From contig NZ_BPQU01000040.1 in the NCBI RefSeq assembly GCF_022179445.1, positions 1 through 38,485 of the forward strand: a DNA stretch of 38,485 bases, written 5' to 3'. Positions 27,735 through 35,931 of the stretch are shown here, in pieces (positions within the stretch are counted from its first letter, which is position 1; each line of letters opens with the position of its first letter). The notes below the pieces were generated by a model, which did not search any database, was not told where the DNA came from, and was given only the letters and a program-made list of their open reading frames with translations. A program made the position numbers and the translations under genes. Source of the DNA: Methylobacterium mesophilicum (GTDB taxonomy: Bacteria > Pseudomonadota > Alphaproteobacteria > Rhizobiales > Beijerinckiaceae).

Positions 27735-27760
27735 GGATCACTCCCCCTTTGGGAGCGTGA
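27735..27760 (-). promoter_or_regulatory. Hairpin sequestering the luxI ribosome-binding site
   Basis: In the luxI leader (minus strand) ATCAC and TCCC, split by a 2-base bulge, can pair with GGGAGTGAT around a 5-base loop. The right arm contains the purine-rich ribosome-binding site, 4-8 bases before the ATG. Pairing would hide the site and reduce translation until the stem is opened. Visible by complementarity; function is inferred. Confidence 0.45.
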
Positions 27761-27784
27761 TGCCGGGTGGCGGGTCCGAAAGAG

Positions 27785-27802
27785 CCTCGTAAATTTACGA
27801 GG
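27785..27802. promoter_or_regulatory. 18-bp perfect palindrome, candidate lux box
   Basis: CCTCGTAAATTTACGAGG is a perfect 18-bp palindrome in the 86-bp gap between luxR and luxI. Its length and its position about 51 bases before the luxI start match LuxR/TraR-family operators (18-20 bp palindromes). It is probably where the neighbouring LuxR protein binds with its signal to activate luxI. Confidence 0.75.
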
Positions 27803-27820
27803 TCGGCGGCCGCCCCGGGG

Positions 27821-28555
27821 TCAGGCTATGATGCCCTGCCGCATCGCCGCGGCGACGCACTGGACGCGGTTGACCGCGTCGAGCTTGCGGGCGGCGTTCC
27901 GGAGGTGGAACTCCACGGTCCGCTGCGACGTGCTCAGGATCTCGGAGGCCTCCCAGCTGGTCTTGCCGGCCGCGGTCCAGCGCAGGCACTCGACCTCCCG
28001 CGCGGTGAGCCGGGGCGCCTTGCGCGCCGGGCTGCTGCGGCCGCCCTCGCGGATCAGGGTCTCGGCCCGCTGGTAGGCGTAGATCGACACGAGGTGCAGC
28101 GCCGCCTTGGCGTCGTCCGACAGGTCGAGCCGGTCCGCCCCGAAGCTGACGCCGCCCCCCGGGCCGGACAGGTGATGGATCGGGACGCAGAACCCCTGCG
28201 ACAGCCCGAACTCGGTCGCCTCGCCCATCACCCGGACGGCCCCGGCCTCGTCGGACCGGTAGGGCGCCTCCCGCCACAGGAACGGCTCGGTGGTGCGCCG
28301 GACATGGTTCGCGACCGGGTCGATCCGCAGGTAGTCCCGGTCGAAATAGCGCTTGCGCCAGCCCTCCGGCCAGGCCGGCACCAGGGCGCAGCCCTGCGTG
28401 GAGATCGCGTGCTCCGCCGGCAGGTTGGTGATGATGAAGGCGTCGTAGCCGAAATACGCGCCGGCCGAGCGCATCTCGCGCAGGATGTCCGGGATCCGCG
28501 CGGCCTGCTTGAGACGGCCGACGATCTCGAAGGCCTTATGGGTATCCTGGCTCAC
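27821..28555 (-). CDS. LuxR family quorum-sensing regulator
   Basis: About 244 residues. The autoinducer-binding domain (about 15-170) keeps the signature residues Trp66, Tyr70, Asp79, Pro80 and Trp94 (GWRKRYFDRDYLRIDPV and FLWRE). The C-terminal GerE/LuxR helix-turn-helix (about 180-244) reads LTAREVECLRWTAAGKTSWEASEILSTSQRTVEFHLRNAARKLD. GTG 28555 is chosen for family-typical length; the ribosome-binding site is weak, and the longer upstream frame lacks a good start. It lies directly upstream of luxI on the same strand with an 18-bp palindrome between them, so it is the probable cognate receptor and activator of luxI. Confidence 0.93.
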   Translation of the reverse strand: MSQDTHKAFEIVGRLKQAARIPDILREMRSAGAYFGYDAFIITNLPAEHAISTQGCALVPAWPEGWRKRYFDRDYLRIDPVANHVRRTTEPFLWREAPYRSDEAGAVRVMGEATEFGLSQGFCVPIHHLSGPGGGVSFGADRLDLSDDAKAALHLVSIYAYQRAETLIREGGRSSPARKAPRLTAREVECLRWTAAGKTSWEASEILSTSQRTVEFHLRNAARKLDAVNRVQCVAAAMRQGIIA

Positions 28556-28733
28556 GAAACGTCCGAATGCGTGTAGCGCGAAATCTATCCGACCTATAGT
28601 TGAAACAATGTCAGTCCACGCGATAAAACACGATACATGAGGTTGTTCGGCCGGCCAAGAGCGCACGCCGTCGTGACGCTCCGTACGGCTTCGGCAGCTC
28701 CGGGTCCGGGCCTTTGCCCGGCGGGCCCCGGCC

Positions 28734-29315
28734 TCACGCCGGCGGCGCGGCCCGCCGCACCGGCCGGCTGACGAACCGGGAGCCGGCGAGCAGGAAGCGC
28801 CAGGGCGTCTCGGCGCCGCGGGTGATCCCGATGCGGCGGTCCGCCGCGACCGCGACGGCCTGCGCCCGGGGCTCGAACCGGAACGGCGCCTCCGCCACCG
28901 GCAGGCCATCCATCGCCCCGGTGACCCCGAGGGCCTGGCACAGCCGGCCGGGTCCGGCGCAGAGCAGAAGCGGATCGTCCGTGCCGCGCCGCTCCGCCAT
29001 GGCGGCCAGGCCCTCGGTCGGCTCGATCGCCCGGAGCAGCACCGCGCTGCCGGGCTCGCAGACCAGGTTCAGGCACCAGTGCAGCCCGTAGGACCGGTAG
29101 ACGTAGACGTGCCCGGGCGGCCCGAACATGCTGGCGTTCCGGCGGGTCGGGCCCGCGAAGCTGTGGGAGGCCGGGTCGGTCCGGTCGTAGGCCTCCGTCT
29201 CGACGATGCGCCCGCCCGCCGCGCCGACCCAGAGCCGCGCGCCGACCAGCTCCGCCGCCACCGCGGCGGCGTTCCGAGCGAAGAACGGGTCGGGCCTCGG
29301 ATCGACGGGTGTCAT
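28734..29315 (-). CDS. DNA-3-methyladenine glycosylase (AAG/MPG family)
   Basis: 193 residues of the eukaryotic-type alkyladenine glycosylase fold (Pfam Pur_DNA_glyco), which excises alkylated and deaminated purines in base excision repair. GGRIVETEAYDRTDPASHSF carries the catalytic Glu region (E39/E41), followed by GPTRRNASMFGPPGHVYVYRSYGLHWCLNLV, which contains the Tyr residues that intercalate and stack on the flipped base. CAGPGRLCQALGV and the RIGITRGAETPWRFLLAGSRFVSR C-terminus complete the family pattern. It is a stand-alone gene, divergent from the adenylate cyclase across 328 bp and upstream of luxR in the same direction with a 178-bp gap. Confidence 0.93.
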   Translation of the reverse strand: MTPVDPRPDPFFARNAAAVAAELVGARLWVGAAGGRIVETEAYDRTDPASHSFAGPTRRNASMFGPPGHVYVYRSYGLHWCLNLVCEPGSAVLLRAIEPTEGLAAMAERRGTDDPLLLCAGPGRLCQALGVTGAMDGLPVAEAPFRFEPRAQAVAVAADRRIGITRGAETPWRFLLAGSRFVSRPVRRAAPPA

Positions 29316-29643
29316 GCTGGCAGTGTCATCCGGATGGTGTCAGCCCAGCCGGCCAACGCCCGGCGGTCCGTTTGGTTGACGTTTGCCCGGCATCCGGGTC
29401 CGACCCCGCAGACTTCGTAGAAGTCGCGGATGGGCCGCGCAATTCTTCGTGGATCGCCGGCCGACGGCGATGCCTGTTTCGTTCGCTTCGAAGTGACCGC
29501 GAAGTCTGTCGGGCCGCCTTCGATCCGGTCCCGACCCGAAATTCGCCGGCCAGTTGAAATACGGCGGAGGCCGCGGACGCGGTTTGCTGGTACGACAGGC
29601 CGGCCAGACCGGGCCCGCTGCCGATCTCGTCGGACCTCCCAGC
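29316..29643. other. Divergent intergenic region between glycosylase and cyclase genes
   Basis: 328 bases containing both promoters. I see no hairpin, operator-like repeat or additional gene. The cyclase frame is open back to 29554, but ATG 29644 gives a protein-like N-terminus. Confidence 0.4.
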
Positions 29644-31374
29644 ATGACGCGCACCTCGTCGATCGCGACGCTCCGAACCTCCGCCGGGGGTTTGCCGGCC
29701 GCCCCGATCCCGCTGCGCGCCCGGATCCGCCCCATCCTCGGCGTCCGCCGCCTGCGCCTCGGCAGCGGGCTGGTGCTGTTCGCCTACATCCTGACCCACC
29801 TGACCAACCATGCCCTCGGCAACGTCTCCCTCGACGCCATGGAGGACGGCCTGGATATCGCCTCCGCCCTCTGGCTCAACCCGCTGGGCCTGGCGCTGCT
29901 CTACGGCGCCCTGCTGATCCACCTGCTGCTCGGGCTCCAGGCCCTCTACGCCGCCCGCTACTTCCGCTGGCGGCCCGGCGAGGTGGTGCAGATGGTCTCC
30001 GGCCTGCTGATCCCGCCTCTGCTCATCAGCCACATCGCGGGCACCCGGATCGCCTTCGCCACCGAGGGGCTGGACAAGGGCTACGCGCAGGAACTCTACG
30101 CCTTCTGGGTCGCCGCGCCGCAGCAGGGCGCGATGCAGGCGGCGATGCTGGTCATCGCCTGGATCCACGGCTGCTCCGGCCTGTATTTCTGGCTCCGGCT
30201 GAAGCCCGCCTTCGGGCGCGCCGCCCCCTGGCTGCTGGCGGTGGCGGTGCTGGTGCCGGTCCTCGCCCTGCTCGGCTTCGCGCAGGGCGGCCGGGCGATC
30301 GCCGCGCTCGCCCAGGACCCGGCCTGGCGCGCCGTGGCGCTCCAGCCGGTCCATGTCGGGCTGCCCGACCAGGTGGCGCAGCTCGCCGCCATCCGGAACG
30401 GGATGCTGCTGACCTATGCCGGCCTGGTGGCCGCCGTGATCGCGGCCCGCGGGGTCCGGACCCTGGCGGAGATCAAGGGCGGGACGATCCGGCTGCGTTA
30501 TCCCGACGGCCGGGTGGTCCGGGTCCCCCGCGGCACCAGCGTGCTGGAGGCAAGCCGGCGCAACCGGATCCCGCATGCCAGCGTCTGCGGCGGCCGGGGC
30601 CGGTGCTCCACCTGCCGGATCCGCGTGCTCGACGGCAGCGACCGCACGCCCCCCGCGGGCCGGGCCGAGCGCGCCGTGCTGGAGCGGATCGCCGCCGGGC
30701 CGGGGGTGCGCCTCGCCTGCCAGTTCCGGCCCGAGGCCGACCTCGCCGTGGTGCCGCTGTTCCCGCTGCCGCCGCCGGTGCGGCAGGCGGACCTGCTCGA
30801 CCGGGCGCAATCCGGCGAGGAGCGCTTCATCGTGGCGATGTTCGTCGACCTGCGCGGCTCGACCCGGCTCGCCGAGGAGCGGCTGCCCTACGACACGGTG
30901 TTCATCATCAACCGCTTCCTGGGCGCGGTCGGCGACGCGGTGCGGGAGGCCGGCGGCTCGACCAACCAGTTCCTGGGCGACGGCCTGCTGGCCCTGTTCG
31001 GCCTCGAGACCGAACCCGAGCCGGCGGCGCGCGACGCGCTCCGGGCGGTGGAACTCGTGGCCGAGCACGTCGCCACCCTGAACGAGCTCCTGGCCGCGGA
31101 CCTGGAGCACACCCTCCGGTACGGGATCGGCGTGCATGCCGGCCTGGCGATCGTCGGCGAGATGGGCGACGCCACCGACGCCCGCTTCACCGCGCTCGGC
31201 GACACCGTCAACGTCGCCTCGCGCCTGCAGGGCCTGACCAAGGTTCTGGGCTGCATCGCGGTGGTCTCGGAGGCGGTCTACCGCGCCGCCAAGGCCACGC
31301 CGACGGCGATCCGCGAGATCCCGGTGGAGGGCCGCTCCGAGCCGGTCCGGGTGAGCACGCTGGGGGTGCTCTGA
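29644..31374 (+). CDS. Membrane-anchored redox-sensing adenylate cyclase with [2Fe-2S] domain
   Basis: 576 residues in three parts. Residues about 35-270 form five or six membrane helices with paired histidines: H52/H56 (THLTNH), H93, H130 (ISHIAG), H175 (AWIHGC) and H237, as expected of a diheme cytochrome b-type anchor related to SdhC/SdhD. Residues about 278-375 are a ferredoxin domain with Cys315, Cys321, Cys324 and Cys359 (C-x5-C-x2-C-x34-C, the adrenodoxin-like spacing). Residues about 393-576 are a class III nucleotidyl cyclase with metal ligands Asp402 (FVDLRGST) and Asp446 (FLGDGLLALFG), and GDTVNVASRL. Gln442 occupies the place where many adenylate cyclases have Lys. Sinorhizobium CyaC (known) has a comparable heme anchor that responds to quinone redox state. 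Electron flow through heme and iron-sulfur cluster controlling cAMP output is the likely role. The ribosome-binding site is weak. Confidence 0.88.
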   Translation: MTRTSSIATLRTSAGGLPAAPIPLRARIRPILGVRRLRLGSGLVLFAYILTHLTNHALGNVSLDAMEDGLDIASALWLNPLGLALLYGALLIHLLLGLQALYAARYFRWRPGEVVQMVSGLLIPPLLISHIAGTRIAFATEGLDKGYAQELYAFWVAAPQQGAMQAAMLVIAWIHGCSGLYFWLRLKPAFGRAAPWLLAVAVLVPVLALLGFAQGGRAIAALAQDPAWRAVALQPVHVGLPDQVAQLAAIRNGMLLTYAGLVAAVIAARGVRTLAEIKGGTIRLRYPDGRVVRVPRGTSVLEASRRNRIPHASVCGGRGRCSTCRIRVLDGSDRTPPAGRAERAVLERIAAGPGVRLACQFRPEADLAVVPLFPLPPPVRQADLLDRAQSGEERFIVAMFVDLRGSTRLAEERLPYDTVFIINRFLGAVGDAVREAGGSTNQFLGDGLLALFGLETEPEPAARDALRAVELVAEHVATLNELLAADLEHTLRYGIGVHAGLAIVGEMGDATDARFTALGDTVNVASRLQGLTKVLGCIAVVSEAVYRAAKATPTAIREIPVEGRSEPVRVSTLGVL

Positions 31375-31425
31375 GCCGCCGGGGTGTTCACGGATCGGTG
31401 CCGTCCTGGAGTGTGGGAGACCGGA

Positions 31426-32673
31426 TCAGCACCTCCGGGCCGCCCTCCCCCCGACCAGATGGCGCGACAGGGCCAGCATGAGCGGCACCACGGCGAGCGC
31501 CGTCGCGGCGGCCGCCACCGCCGCCCAGTGGGGGCCGGCCGCGTCCCCGAGCCGGCCGTAGAGCAGCGGGGCCGCCAGCGCGCTGCCCCCGAGCGTGCAG
31601 GTGTAGAACACCGCGAACGCCCGCTCGACCCGGCCGCCCGGGGCGAGTTCCGGCACCGTGCCGTACAGGACCGACGAGGTGCCGTTCAGCATCACCCCGA
31701 GCAGCGGCAGCAGGATCAGCGCGGGCACGAGCGGCAGGGCGATCACCGCCAGGATCGCGGCCGCGGTCCCGGTCTCGGTCAGCAGCACGGTCCGGGTCAC
31801 GCCGAGCCGTTCCCCGAGCCGGCCGCAGACGGCCTTGCCGAGCGCGCCGCCGATGAACACCAGCGAGAGCGCGAGCCCCACGGTGGTCAGGGCCGCGCCC
31901 TTCTCCTGCAGCAGGAACGGCAGGTAGAGCAGGAAGGCGGGGCGGGCGGCGTTGTCGAGGGTGCCGATGGCGACGAGCAGCCCGAAGCCGGACCGCGCTT
32001 CGGTCCCGTCGTCCACCCGCGCGGGGCCCGGGGCGGTCCGGGATGGCGCGCTGCGTGAAGTGGGATCACGCGGCAGCCAGCGGCCGACGCCGAGCGCGAC
32101 CGCGACACCCAGCCCGGCGATCACCCAGAGCGCCGTGCGCCAGCCCGACAGGGTCAGCAGGAAGCCGACCAGCGGCGGCACCGCGGCCTTCCCGAGGTCG
32201 CCTGTGAAATTGTAGGTGCCGAGCGGCCCCCGCGCGGCGGTCCCGTAGGCCCGGGCGATCACGGTCGAGGCGAGCGGATGCTGCGTGCTGCTGCCGGCGC
32301 CGCCGAGCAGCAGGCCGGCGCAGAGGCCGATCAGGCCGCCCGACGCCCCGGCGAGCGCGTAGCCGCCGGCGCTGAGCAGCGTGCCGAGGACCAGGACGGT
32401 GCGGGCACCGAGCGACTGGGCGAGCCGGCTCGCCGGCATCTGCAGGGCGGCGAGCGCGCCGTTATAGAGCGAGCGCAGCAGCGCCAGCGCGACGTAGTCG
32501 AGGCCGAACTCCGCCTGCCAGACCGGCAGCAGCACGTAGATCAGGTCGGTGTAGCCGTCGTGGAGGGCGTGGTTGACCCCGGTGACCACGAGGATGCGCT
32601 TGTCCTCGATGCGCTTGGCCGTCCGGTCCGGGACGTCGTCCAGCGAGGCGGTGAACTCCGATGCGCGGGCCAT
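31426..32673 (-). CDS. MFS transporter, Fsr (fosmidomycin resistance)-like
   Basis: 415 residues with about 12 hydrophobic segments. The N-terminal VTGVNHALHDGYTDLIYVLLPVWQAEFGLDY is typical of Fsr-like major facilitators, with the His-Asp pair at the start of helix 1, and LGARTVLVLGTLLSAGGYALAG lies in the loop 2-3 region. A hydrophilic central loop (WLPRDPTSRSAPSRTAPGPARVDDGTEARSG) separates the two six-helix halves. It probably exports a small hydrophilic or toxic compound across the inner membrane. A strong AAGGGAAGCAGG ribosome-binding region precedes the ATG. It is divergent from a LysR regulator across 95 bp and convergent with the cyclase across 51 bp. The substrate is unknown. Confidence 0.88.
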   Translation of the reverse strand: MARASEFTASLDDVPDRTAKRIEDKRILVVTGVNHALHDGYTDLIYVLLPVWQAEFGLDYVALALLRSLYNGALAALQMPASRLAQSLGARTVLVLGTLLSAGGYALAGASGGLIGLCAGLLLGGAGSSTQHPLASTVIARAYGTAARGPLGTYNFTGDLGKAAVPPLVGFLLTLSGWRTALWVIAGLGVAVALGVGRWLPRDPTSRSAPSRTAPGPARVDDGTEARSGFGLLVAIGTLDNAARPAFLLYLPFLLQEKGAALTTVGLALSLVFIGGALGKAVCGRLGERLGVTRTVLLTETGTAAAILAVIALPLVPALILLPLLGVMLNGTSSVLYGTVPELAPGGRVERAFAVFYTCTLGGSALAAPLLYGRLGDAAGPHWAAVAAAATALAVVPLMLALSRHLVGGRAARRC

Positions 32674-32739
32674 CCTGCTTCCCTTGGTGGTTCCACCGCA
32701 GGATGCGGGTCTCGCGCCCGGCTGACAAACGCCTTATGC

Positions 32740-32753
32740 TGACGCTCGCGTGA
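32740..32753. promoter_or_regulatory. LysR-type operator candidate
   Basis: TGACGCTCGCGTGA is an imperfect palindrome with core ACGC-N2-GCGT, starting with T and ending with A, in the 95-bp divergent region between the MFS and LysR genes. LysR-type proteins bind T-N11/12-A inverted repeats in such gaps. Autoregulation and control of the exporter are inferred. Confidence 0.4.
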
Positions 32754-32768
32754 GAAAATCTGACAGAC

Positions 32769-33656
32769 ATGCATCGCCGCCTGCCGCCGCTCAACGCCCT
32801 GAAGGCCTTCGAGGCGGCGGCCCGTCACGCGAGCTTCACCCGCGCCGCCGAGGAGCTGCGGGTGACCCACGGGGCCGTGAGCCGGCACGTGCAGATGCTC
32901 GAAGGCTGGCTCGGCGTGCCGCTGTTCGAGCGTCACAACCGGCGCGTGGTGCTCACCGAGGCCGGGCAGAGCTACGCCGCCGAGATCGGCGCCGCCCTCG
33001 ACCGCGTCGCCCTGGCCACCGCCCGCCAGGTGGAGCGCGGCCGGCCGCGCCTGCTGCACGTCAACGCGCTGGCCACCTTCACCCTGCGCTGGCTGATCCC
33101 GCGCCTGTCCGGCTTCCAGGTCGCCCACCCCGCCGTGGAGGTCCGGCTGACCACCTCCAACGTGCCCCTGGCCCACCTCGTGGACCCGTTCGACGTGGCG
33201 ATCCGGGGCGGGCCGGATACGCGTCCCGGCCATATCGGGCAGCCGTTCCTGTCCGAGCGGCGCCTGCCGGTGTGCAGCCCGGCCCTGCTGCGGCGCCTGC
33301 CGCTCCGCGAACCGGAGCACCTGCGCCACCACACCCTCCTGCACGCGGCAACGCTCCCGGAGGTCTGGCCGCACTGGCTGCGGGCCGCCGGGGTGCCGGA
33401 CCTGACGCCGCAGGCCTCGGTGACCCTGGAGCACTTCTACCTGACGCTGCAGGCCGCCCTCGACGGCCTCGGCGTCGCGATGGGCCCGGAGCGCCTGATC
33501 GCCGACGACGTGGCCGCCGGCCGCCTGACCCGCCCGTTCGCGGGCCCGTCGCTGCCGGCACGGAGCTACTACACCTACGTGCCCGAGACCCGGGCGGACG
33601 ACCCGACCGTGCGCGCCTTCTGCACCTGGCTGACCGAGGCGGCGCACGACGCCTGA
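32769..33656 (+). CDS. LysR family transcriptional regulator (GcvA-like)
   Basis: 295 residues. The N-terminal winged helix-turn-helix reads PPLNALKAFEAAARHASFTRAAEELRVTHGAVSRHVQMLEGWLGVPLFERHNRRVVLTEAG, typical of the GcvA/AmpR-like branch. The periplasmic-binding-protein-like effector domain (about 92-292) has LATFTLRWLIPRLSGFQVAHPAVEVRLTTS and ALDGLGVAMGPERLIADDVAAGRLTRPF. It diverges from the Fsr-like exporter with a palindrome between them, so it most likely controls that exporter and itself. The effector is unknown. The start at 32769 has no clear ribosome-binding site, but the family N-terminus fixes it. Confidence 0.92.
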   Translation: MHRRLPPLNALKAFEAAARHASFTRAAEELRVTHGAVSRHVQMLEGWLGVPLFERHNRRVVLTEAGQSYAAEIGAALDRVALATARQVERGRPRLLHVNALATFTLRWLIPRLSGFQVAHPAVEVRLTTSNVPLAHLVDPFDVAIRGGPDTRPGHIGQPFLSERRLPVCSPALLRRLPLREPEHLRHHTLLHAATLPEVWPHWLRAAGVPDLTPQASVTLEHFYLTLQAALDGLGVAMGPERLIADDVAAGRLTRPFAGPSLPARSYYTYVPETRADDPTVRAFCTWLTEAAHDA

Positions 33657-33704
33657 ACACGGGACAGGGAGCGGGATGGCATCGGGAGCTATCCTGGCGC
33701 AAGA

Positions 33705-33736
33705 ATGCTTGTCAGGCATAGATGCTTGTCAGGAAT
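33705..33736. repeat. Tandem 12-bp direct repeat in the helicase leader
   Basis: ATGCTTGTCAGG occurs at 33705-33716 and again at 33722-33733, a period of 17 bp. It lies 55-85 bases before the helicase start in an otherwise featureless 133-bp gap. It may be a regulator-binding direct repeat near the promoter. Confidence 0.4.
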
Positions 33737-33789
33737 GCGTTCGACGGCGTCAGCGCCGACCGGCGGACGCCGCTGCCGAAGGTGAGTTC

Positions 33790-35931
33790 ATGGCGCGCAA
33801 GCGTCTCCGCCCCACGATCGCGTATCTGTCCGAGGCCGTGGCGCGGCTCGGGCTCGCCCCGGATTCCGTCGATCTGGAAACCCTGCGCGCCGATCTCGAG
33901 CTGCCCGATTTCGGCGCCGAGGTCGAGGACGAGCGGGTCGCCCAGGCGTTGCGCGCCCGGCAGCGGGCCCGGGCCTTCGCCGAGACCGGGGTCCCGGCGG
34001 TCCGGAAGGCCATCCCCACCCTGAAGGCCGCGATCACCCGGGACCATCGGGTGATCTGGACCATCCGGATCGAGATCCCGCTGCTCGACAACGGCCGCAT
34101 GGACCTCCGGATCGACATCGCCCCGGACCCGGCCGCCGCCGAGATCCTGGCGCGCATGGCGGCCCGGAACGATCCCGCCCACCGGGTCGAGGCCCTGCGG
34201 GCGGCCGTGGCGGAGCGGGCGGCCGAGGCCGTCCGCAGCTTGAGCAAGCCGGTCGAGCGCCTGCGGGCGCAGATCATCCAGGACCTGCGCGAGGTCGGGG
34301 CCGATGCGGCCGCCTACATCGCCCACATGGACCGGTCGCTGCGGTCCCGGGTGTTCGCCTACGGGCCGAAGCTGGCACGCGCCCTGGTCGATGCGCTCAC
34401 CCCCGTGCGCCGCCACGCCAAGGCGGTGGCGAGCGAGGGCTCGCGCCTGCGCCGCCTGCGCGATCAGGTCGGGTTCGGTGCCTATATCGAGCGCTTCGCC
34501 GCCGCCCGCCGGCTGAACCGGCGGATCCTGTTCCACATGGGCCCGACCAATTCCGGCAAGACCTACGCGGCCCTGCAGATGCTGACGGCGGCGCCGACCG
34601 GCACCTACCTGGCGCCCCTGCGGCTGCTCGCCCTGGAGAATTACGAGGCCCTGCGCGAGCGCGGGCTCCGGGCCGGGATGGTCACCGGCGAGGAGGTCTT
34701 GGGCGAGCCCGAGCCGACCCACACCGCCCGCACCATCGAGACCGCCGACCTGACCCGCCCGATCGACGTCGCGGTGATCGACGAGATCCAGATGCTGTCG
34801 GATCCCGACCGCGGCTGGGCCTGGACCAACGCGCTGTTCGGCGTGGCCGCCCGGACCGTGGTCGTGTGCGGCTCCGACGACGCCCTGTCGTATGTCCGCC
34901 GCGCCGCGGAGGCCGCGGGCGAGTCGCTGGAGGTGATCCCGTTCACCCGCAAGTCGCCACTGCTGCTGCTCGACGAGGCGGTGCCCCTGGAGAAGGTCGA
35001 GCCGGGGGACGCGGTCGTGGCGTTCTCGCGCCGCGCCGTGCACGAGAACCGCGAGATCCTGGTCGCCCGCGGGCACCGGGTGGCGACGATCTACGGCGCC
35101 CTGTCGCCGGAGGTGCGCCGGGCCGAGGCCACCCGCTTCCGCACCGGCGAGGCCAACGTCCTGGTCACCACCGACGCGATCGGCATGGGGCTCAATCTCG
35201 GGCCGCTCCGGCGGATCGTGTTCTCGACCGTGCGCAAGTGGGACGGCGTGAAGGAGCGCGGGCTGACCAATTCCGAGATCCGCCAGATCGCCGGGCGGGC
35301 GGGCCGCTACGGCCACCAGGAGGTCGGCTACGTGGCGGCGACGGACGCGATCGCCGTCGAGCCGATCCGGGTCGCGTTGTCGGGCGCTCCCACGGCGCCG
35401 GCGGCCGACACGCGCTTCTTCGTCCGGCCGGATCTCGGCGCGATCCGCTCCGTCGCCGCGGAGATGCAGACCCACAGCCTCCACGAGGTGCTGACCCATT
35501 TTGCCCGGGCGACCTTCTACGCCGGCTCGCCGTTCCAGCCCTCGGCCCTGGAGGAGATCCTGGAGGTCGCGCGGGTGGTCGACCGGGCGCGGCTGCCGAT
35601 CGAGGAAAAGTTCGCCTTCTCGGTCTGCCCGATCAACCGGCGCGACGAGATCGCCATGGGCATGCTCGAACGCTGGAGCCAGGCTCGGGCGGCCGGCACC
35701 ACGGTCCCGGCCCTGCGGGCGAACCTGACCGGGGAACTCGATTACCAGGAGCGGAGCGTCCGCCTGGCCAGCGCCTACCTGTGGCTGTCACGCCGCTTCC
35801 CCGACACCTTCGACGACGTCGAGGCGATCCGGCACATGCGCAGCCGCGCCAACGACGCCATCGAGCAGCACCTGCGCGAGACCGCGACCCGCAAGGCCGA
35901 GCGCCGCACCCGCCGGGCGGGCACGCGGTAG
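33790..35931 (+). CDS. SUV3-type DExH RNA helicase
   Basis: 713 residues. An N-terminal region of about 240 residues has long charged helices. The helicase core has motif I GPTNSGKT (about 252), motif II DEIQ (about 331) and motif VI QIAGRAGRYG (about 498). FHMGPTNSGKTYAAL, VIDEIQMLSDPDRGWAW and RKWDGVKERGLTNSEIRQIAGRAGRYG match the SUV3 family, the helicase of the mitochondrial RNA-degrading complex. The C-terminal part (about 590-690) has the SUV3-type FSVCPINRRDEIAMGML segment. ATG 33790 is preferred because GAAGGTGAG lies just upstream; the earlier ATG at 33676 would add residues encoded by the direct repeats. It probably unwinds structured RNA during decay or ribosome-linked processes. 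Confidence 0.9.
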   Translation: MARKRLRPTIAYLSEAVARLGLAPDSVDLETLRADLELPDFGAEVEDERVAQALRARQRARAFAETGVPAVRKAIPTLKAAITRDHRVIWTIRIEIPLLDNGRMDLRIDIAPDPAAAEILARMAARNDPAHRVEALRAAVAERAAEAVRSLSKPVERLRAQIIQDLREVGADAAAYIAHMDRSLRSRVFAYGPKLARALVDALTPVRRHAKAVASEGSRLRRLRDQVGFGAYIERFAAARRLNRRILFHMGPTNSGKTYAALQMLTAAPTGTYLAPLRLLALENYEALRERGLRAGMVTGEEVLGEPEPTHTARTIETADLTRPIDVAVIDEIQMLSDPDRGWAWTNALFGVAARTVVVCGSDDALSYVRRAAEAAGESLEVIPFTRKSPLLLLDEAVPLEKVEPGDAVVAFSRRAVHENREILVARGHRVATIYGALSPEVRRAEATRFRTGEANVLVTTDAIGMGLNLGPLRRIVFSTVRKWDGVKERGLTNSEIRQIAGRAGRYGHQEVGYVAATDAIAVEPIRVALSGAPTAPAADTRFFVRPDLGAIRSVAAEMQTHSLHEVLTHFARATFYAGSPFQPSALEEILEVARVVDRARLPIEEKFAFSVCPINRRDEIAMGMLERWSQARAAGTTVPALRANLTGELDYQERSVRLASAYLWLSRRFPDTFDDVEAIRHMRSRANDAIEQHLRETATRKAERRTRRAGTR

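Noticed and set aside
33676..33789. Longer N-terminus of the helicase from ATG 33676
   Set aside because: The extra residues are encoded by the direct repeat, and a good ribosome-binding site sits before ATG 33790.
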